The notes under the pieces were generated by a model that did no database searches, was not told the DNA's origin, and was given only the letters and a program-made list of their open reading frames with translations. 8,211 bases of DNA from Desulfobacterales bacterium (lineage in GTDB: Bacteria > Desulfobacterota > Desulfobacteria > Desulfobacterales > QNYZ01). The stretch covers positions 1 to 8,211 of the forward strand of contig JAOZUU010000103.1 in NCBI GenBank assembly GCA_029938515.1, written 5' to 3'. Position numbers and translations under genes: made by a program. Of this stretch, positions 5,896 through 8,211 are shown one piece after another (position 1 is the first letter of the stretch; every line of letters begins with the position of its first letter).

Positions 5896-6024
5896 GGATC
5901 GTAGTAGTTGCCCGGCCAGAGTCCGGCTTACACCTGGTGTTTTCTCCAATACCTGGTACATGTTGACAATTCGTCGGGCAAACTCAAACGTCCGTTCCAG
6001 TATATCACGTTTTTCTCCATCCAT
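5896..6024 (-). pseudogene. Truncated four-helix-bundle protein (S23/Avd-like family)
   Basis: ATG 6024 reads MDGEKRDILERTFEFARRIV, then NMYQVLEKTPGVSRTLAGQLLRS. This is the first 43 residues of the small four-helix-bundle family (normally about 120 residues), in which QLLRS is followed by GTSIGAN. Here the DNA passes after S43 (5896-5898) directly into the methyltransferase sequence, so helices 2 to 4 are missing and any product would run on in an unrelated frame. The family is common in intervening sequences of 23S rRNA and near diversity-generating retroelements; in this window it is only debris. GGGA precedes the ATG within a run of 7-base repeats. Confidence 0.75.
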
Positions 6025-6052
6025 AATTCCCAATTCACTATTCAAAATTCTC
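6025..6052 (-). repeat. Four 7-base tandem repeats before the four-helix gene
   Basis: Read on the minus strand, the 28 bases before ATG 6024 are GAGAATT, TTGAATA, GTGAATT, GGGAATT: four units of NNGAATW in perfect phase. The last unit supplies the weak GGGA ribosome binding site. Similar GAATT-rich repeats often precede four-helix-bundle genes in related genomes, by my recollection. Confidence 0.6.
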
Positions 6053-6338
6053 CATTTTTAAATTCATGGCACGATTGGCACGTTTATGGCGCGATTCATA
6101 ACATAATGAGCGCCACGCCTGGCCCTTTTGGCCCCATTATGGCCCCTTTTCCTATATTCCCGGCTTGATTACATATCCGGTCTCATTTCCATTCTGTTTT
6201 CGGATATTCCACAAATAATCATCAACATGTGCCATGAGCCCCTTCTTTCTGGCGAGCCCTTTAAGCCCTTTCCCCGCTCCGTTTAGTCAACATATAATGT
6301 ATATCAGCGATGGTGGCTGTGAAAGTGTTTGCATCGAA
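6053..6338. other. Gene-poor stretch with short minus-strand coding traces
   Basis: I see no normal gene here. On the minus strand a 27-residue frame from ATG 6235 reads MAHVDDYLWNIRKQNGNETG and ends in TAG at 6152, with AAGGGG close upstream. Overlapping it in another frame, a tail reads RGAHYVMNRAINVPIVP and stops at TGA 6064-6066. RGAHYVMN resembles the RGTYYTL-type ends of winged-helix ATPase genes such as the one at 6409-7851, so it may be the scrap end of a second copy. Both assignments are weak. The stretch also holds two of the spaced box arrays. Confidence 0.3.
6067..6150. repeat. Two arrays of three TGGC boxes with 9/11-base spacing
   Basis: On the + strand array 1 has TGGCACGAT (6067), TGGCACGTTTA (6076) and TGGCGCGATTC (6087). 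Array 2 has TGGCCCTTT (6120), TGGCCCCATTA (6129) and TGGCCCCTTTT (6140). In both, the box starts are 9 and then 11 bases apart, and the second unit ends in TTA or TTTA. Array 1 abuts the TGA at 6064-6066 of a possible gene tail. The same layout occurs twice more at 6339-6415. Confidence 0.7.
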
Positions 6339-6415
6339 TGTCCGATATGTCTGATAAATGTCCGATTCCCGATCTTCGCAAATATGTCCGAAATGTCGCA
6401 TAGATGTCCTATTTC
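6339..6415. repeat. Two arrays of three TGTC boxes with 9/11-base spacing
   Basis: On the + strand array 3 has TGTCCGATA (6339), TGTCTGATAAA (6348) and TGTCCGATTCC (6359). Array 4 has TGTCCGAAA (6385), TGTCGCATAGA (6394) and TGTCCTATTTC (6405). Spacing of starts is again 9 then 11, and the arrays are 46 bases apart. Array 4 begins on the stop codon of the DUF4062-ATPase gene (TAG 6409-6411), so both arrays form the immediate 3' flank of that gene. Confidence 0.75.
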
Positions 6416-7851
6416 TTTCGGAGTGTGTAGTAGGTGCCGCGCTTCTGCCCATTGCGACGAAGTACGCCCTTTTCCACAAGATAGGTCAGATCCCGAGTGG
6501 CGGTTCTCGGTTCCACGCCAATTTGTTCCTGGTACTCACCGCTAGTGATGCGACCGGTAGATTTCACATACCTGACAGCTTGCCGTTGTCTATGGGAAAG
6601 GCCAAGGCTTGCCATAACCTTATCTGTCAACCAGTCCCTCCAAAGTGTTACAACAAAATAAGGGCCGCGTTGCTCAAAATCGGGCTCGGGAAGCCCCGCT
6701 TTTCGGCAATCGGCAATCATATCTGTTGTGCCGGTTCCGGCTTTCTCCACATATTTAACCCGGAACAACGGCTCGGCAATCAATGGGTTTTGTGGTATCG
6801 GGCCATGAGGCTTGCGCAATAACTCAGGGGTAAGCCCGGGAGGCAGTTCACCGGGATTCCACACCTCGATGCGATCCGCAAAGACAATGACCTGGACAAA
6901 CCCGTTGTTTCGGTAATTTCGATGGGCAACCGCATTGACGATGGCCTCGGTGATAACAGGTATGGGGATCTCGAACTCAACGGGAGCCTGTATACTCGTC
7001 GCACGCGTCCCCACCCTTCGGTCGATCTTGCCAAGTACAAACTCTACCGCCTGATCGATTACTTCAAGCAGCCTTCCCTCATAGGGTTTCTGGGATGCAA
7101 TGGGTTTTCGTTTTTCCGTTCCATGGAAATGAAAGCAATGGACCTGTGCATTGTTGAAAAACCGGTGAGGATTTTTTCCGAACAAAAGCATGGCAGCGTT
7201 CGTGGGTCGGCCATCTCGCAGCAGGTTGAAATTTTTCAAAACAACTTTCGGAGTACGAGATCCTTTGAGCTTCAGCCGGCCCGCGGCTTCGGCCGTCTCA
7301 ACAAAATTTTTCACTTCAGTATTATCGATATCCCGGAGCGTTGCCCGATCACACACGCTACCGTCAAACGGTGTGGATATGATCATGCCACGATTCTCAA
7401 GACACTCAACGAGACTGGCATAAACTTCGCGGATCAGGCCGGGTGTATCTGAAAAACGGCGCCGGGTGACTTGGCGGCCTGCTCTGCGTACCAATTTGGC
7501 CATTTCCGGTTCACGCGCCTTGTCGTCACCACCCTTTACAAAGACCAAGCGTTCGCGATGGGCTTTCGTGGCGTGATCGAATTCCAACTCGGTCGGCGAT
7601 TTCCCGCCATCGTTTTTCCATCCATACTGGTTGCCAAAAATGGCAAGATAGATGTCGCACTGCGCGACCTCTCCCAGGTAAATATCATCAACTTTGCGGT
7701 CTCCGGCAGGAATATCTTCGAATAGAAACACATCAGCTATAAACCGACTCAGGAGTGGATCATGGGTGATGAAATCCTTCACCGCACGTCGCTGCGTAGC
7801 AAGTTCCTTTTGAACGCTACTGATAAATATTTTTAGATGAGTGGCGGGCAT
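6409..7851 (-). CDS. DUF4062 - GHKL-type ATPase (HATPase_c_4) - winged-helix protein
   Basis: An intact 480-residue cytoplasmic protein with three parts. Residues 6-150 form a DUF4062 domain: LKIFISSVQKEL (6-17), FEDIPA, CDIYLAIFGNQYGW (65-78), SPTELEFDHA (85-94). DUF4062 is a TIR/nucleoside-transferase-like fold common at the N-terminus of signalling and defence proteins. Residues 205-405 match the AlbA_2-associated RecG-like ATPase region: TNAAMLLFGKNP, the N-box TEAIVNAVAHRNY (301-313), IEVWNPGELPPG and EKAGTGTTDMI (369-379). Residues 410-480 are a winged helix, with recognition segment EPRTATRDLTYLVEKGVLRR. The usual AlbA_2/Schlafen domain is replaced by DUF4062. The ATG 7851 lies 5 bases after the stop of the restriction-enzyme fragment, suggesting translational coupling. 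Regulation or defence signalling is inferred; the ligand and target are unknown. Confidence 0.85.
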   Translation of the reverse strand: MPATHLKIFISSVQKELATQRRAVKDFITHDPLLSRFIADVFLFEDIPAGDRKVDDIYLGEVAQCDIYLAIFGNQYGWKNDGGKSPTELEFDHATKAHRERLVFVKGGDDKAREPEMAKLVRRAGRQVTRRRFSDTPGLIREVYASLVECLENRGMIISTPFDGSVCDRATLRDIDNTEVKNFVETAEAAGRLKLKGSRTPKVVLKNFNLLRDGRPTNAAMLLFGKNPHRFFNNAQVHCFHFHGTEKRKPIASQKPYEGRLLEVIDQAVEFVLGKIDRRVGTRATSIQAPVEFEIPIPVITEAIVNAVAHRNYRNNGFVQVIVFADRIEVWNPGELPPGLTPELLRKPHGPIPQNPLIAEPLFRVKYVEKAGTGTTDMIADCRKAGLPEPDFEQRGPYFVVTLWRDWLTDKVMASLGLSHRQRQAVRYVKSTGRITSGEYQEQIGVEPRTATRDLTYLVEKGVLRRNGQKRGTYYTLRKK

Positions 7852-7856
7852 CCTGG

Positions 7857-8138
7857 TTAAACCTTTCCGTTTAATGCCTGGTCGATCATTGGAATGGGAT
7901 TGTATTGTTGCTCCTCGGTTGAAAGCCCTTTGTCTTCATCGAAAGTCATGTCCAGTGGTTGTTGGATAGCTGATCCCTTGCGCTTCCTTGGCTTCGGAAC
8001 AGGTGTTATGAACGCTGCGCGGCGGCGGTTCTCGATAATCCGCTGCGTTGGTTGGCCTTGATCATCAAGCTCCCAGTGCCATGATGGGTATTCGTAAGGC
8101 GAGTTAAGGATAGGATGTTCGAAAAACCGATTATCCAT
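7857..8138 (-). pseudogene. N-terminal fragment of a BPTD_3080-type restriction endonuclease (type III-like res)
   Basis: A 93-residue frame begins MDNRFFEHPILNSPYEYPSW, then HWELDDQGQPTQRIIENRRR, FITPVPKPRKRK, and DEDKGLSTEEQQYNPIPMID. This is the N-terminus of large BPTD_3080-family restriction/helicase proteins, which are many hundreds of residues long. The frame ends soon after (QALNGKV, TAA 7857-7859), before any helicase Walker A or nuclease motif, so it is inactive. The ATG has GAGGAG 11 bases upstream. The DUF4062-ATPase starts 5 bases after the stop, and the methyltransferase fragment further downstream is the expected partner, so the set looks like a collapsed restriction-modification operon. 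The short peptide may still be translated and coupled to the next gene. Confidence 0.78.
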
Positions 8139-8139
8139 G

Positions 8140-8211
8140 TTAAATTTTTCTCCTCGTGGTCACCGTTACGGTTTTAGGCGTAGTTTCCGTGGAGTATGGA
8201 AATGTGTTACC
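8140..8211 (-). CDS. C-terminal end of an upstream gene, partial
   Basis: On the minus strand one frame is open from the right edge and ends in TAA at 8140-8142, one base before the restriction-fragment ATG. Its last residues are Thr-rich and basic: GNTFPYSTETTPKTVTVTTR and then RKI. The GAGGAG serving the next gene lies inside it. The tight junction favours a real upstream gene in the same operon, but 23 residues are not enough to name it, and a chance open frame cannot be excluded. Confidence 0.35.
   Translation of the reverse strand, partial: GNTFPYSTETTPKTVTVTTRRKI

Noticed and set aside
5504..6061. 185-codon + strand frame across the methyltransferase and four-helix remnants
   Set aside because: It runs antisense to recognisable protein fragments and has no family-like motifs of its own.
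6152..6235. 27-residue minus-strand frame starting MAHVDDYLW as a real gene
   Set aside because: It is short, has no recognised family, and overlaps other coding-like traces; it is kept only as a note in the gene-poor stretch.
6922..7452. 176-codon + strand frame inside the DUF4062-ATPase gene
   Set aside because: It is an antisense shadow of a gene with clear ATPase motifs on the other strand.

Overview
The window looks like a chromosomal segment of an anaerobic, probably sulfate-reducing member of the Desulfobacterota. This is inferred from the gene content and the style of the short intergenic repeats; there is no rRNA or other marker gene to prove it. No RNA gene, CRISPR array, transposase or integrase was seen.

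Left part (1-4090): ordinary, well-kept metabolic genes. Two peptide-type ABC transporter ATPases (the first only as its C-terminal tail) run on the + strand with an ATGA overlap. They meet, one base apart, a minus-strand series: a crotonase-fold enoyl-CoA hydratase, an exported NAPE-PLD-like metallo-beta-lactamase-fold hydrolase, and a 3-hydroxyisobutyrate-dehydrogenase-family reductase. Between the crotonase and the hydrolase lie two opposed arrays of 8-base repeats.

Middle part (4091-6060): a graveyard of small minus-strand gene pieces. In transcription order these are a four-helix-bundle protein cut after 43 residues, the N-terminal end of a DNA methyltransferase, a small protein whose middle is deleted, an apparently intact UPF0489 (arginase-like) gene, a frameshifted small beta-rich protein, a half zinc-ribbon protein, and a DUF559 nuclease whose middle is deleted and which sits between two inverted GC-rich palindromes. 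The 3' end of the UPF0489 gene folds into a bulged hairpin that closely resembles the core of an integron attC site.

Right part (6061-8211): an intact 480-residue DUF4062 - GHKL-type ATPase - winged-helix protein lies directly behind the N-terminal 90 or so residues of a BPTD_3080-type (type III-like) restriction enzyme. Together with the methyltransferase piece further on, this looks like a broken restriction-modification operon in which only the accessory ATPase gene survives whole. Downstream of that gene are four short arrays, each of three TGGC or TGTC boxes, all with start-to-start spacing of exactly 9 and then 11 bases. I know of no named element with this layout, and it is the most unusual signal in the window.

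Taken together, the left half is housekeeping or catabolic. The right half is a defence-type accessory island in decay, carrying traces of several recombination processes: deletions inside genes, a possible cassette site, and palindrome-flanked nuclease units.
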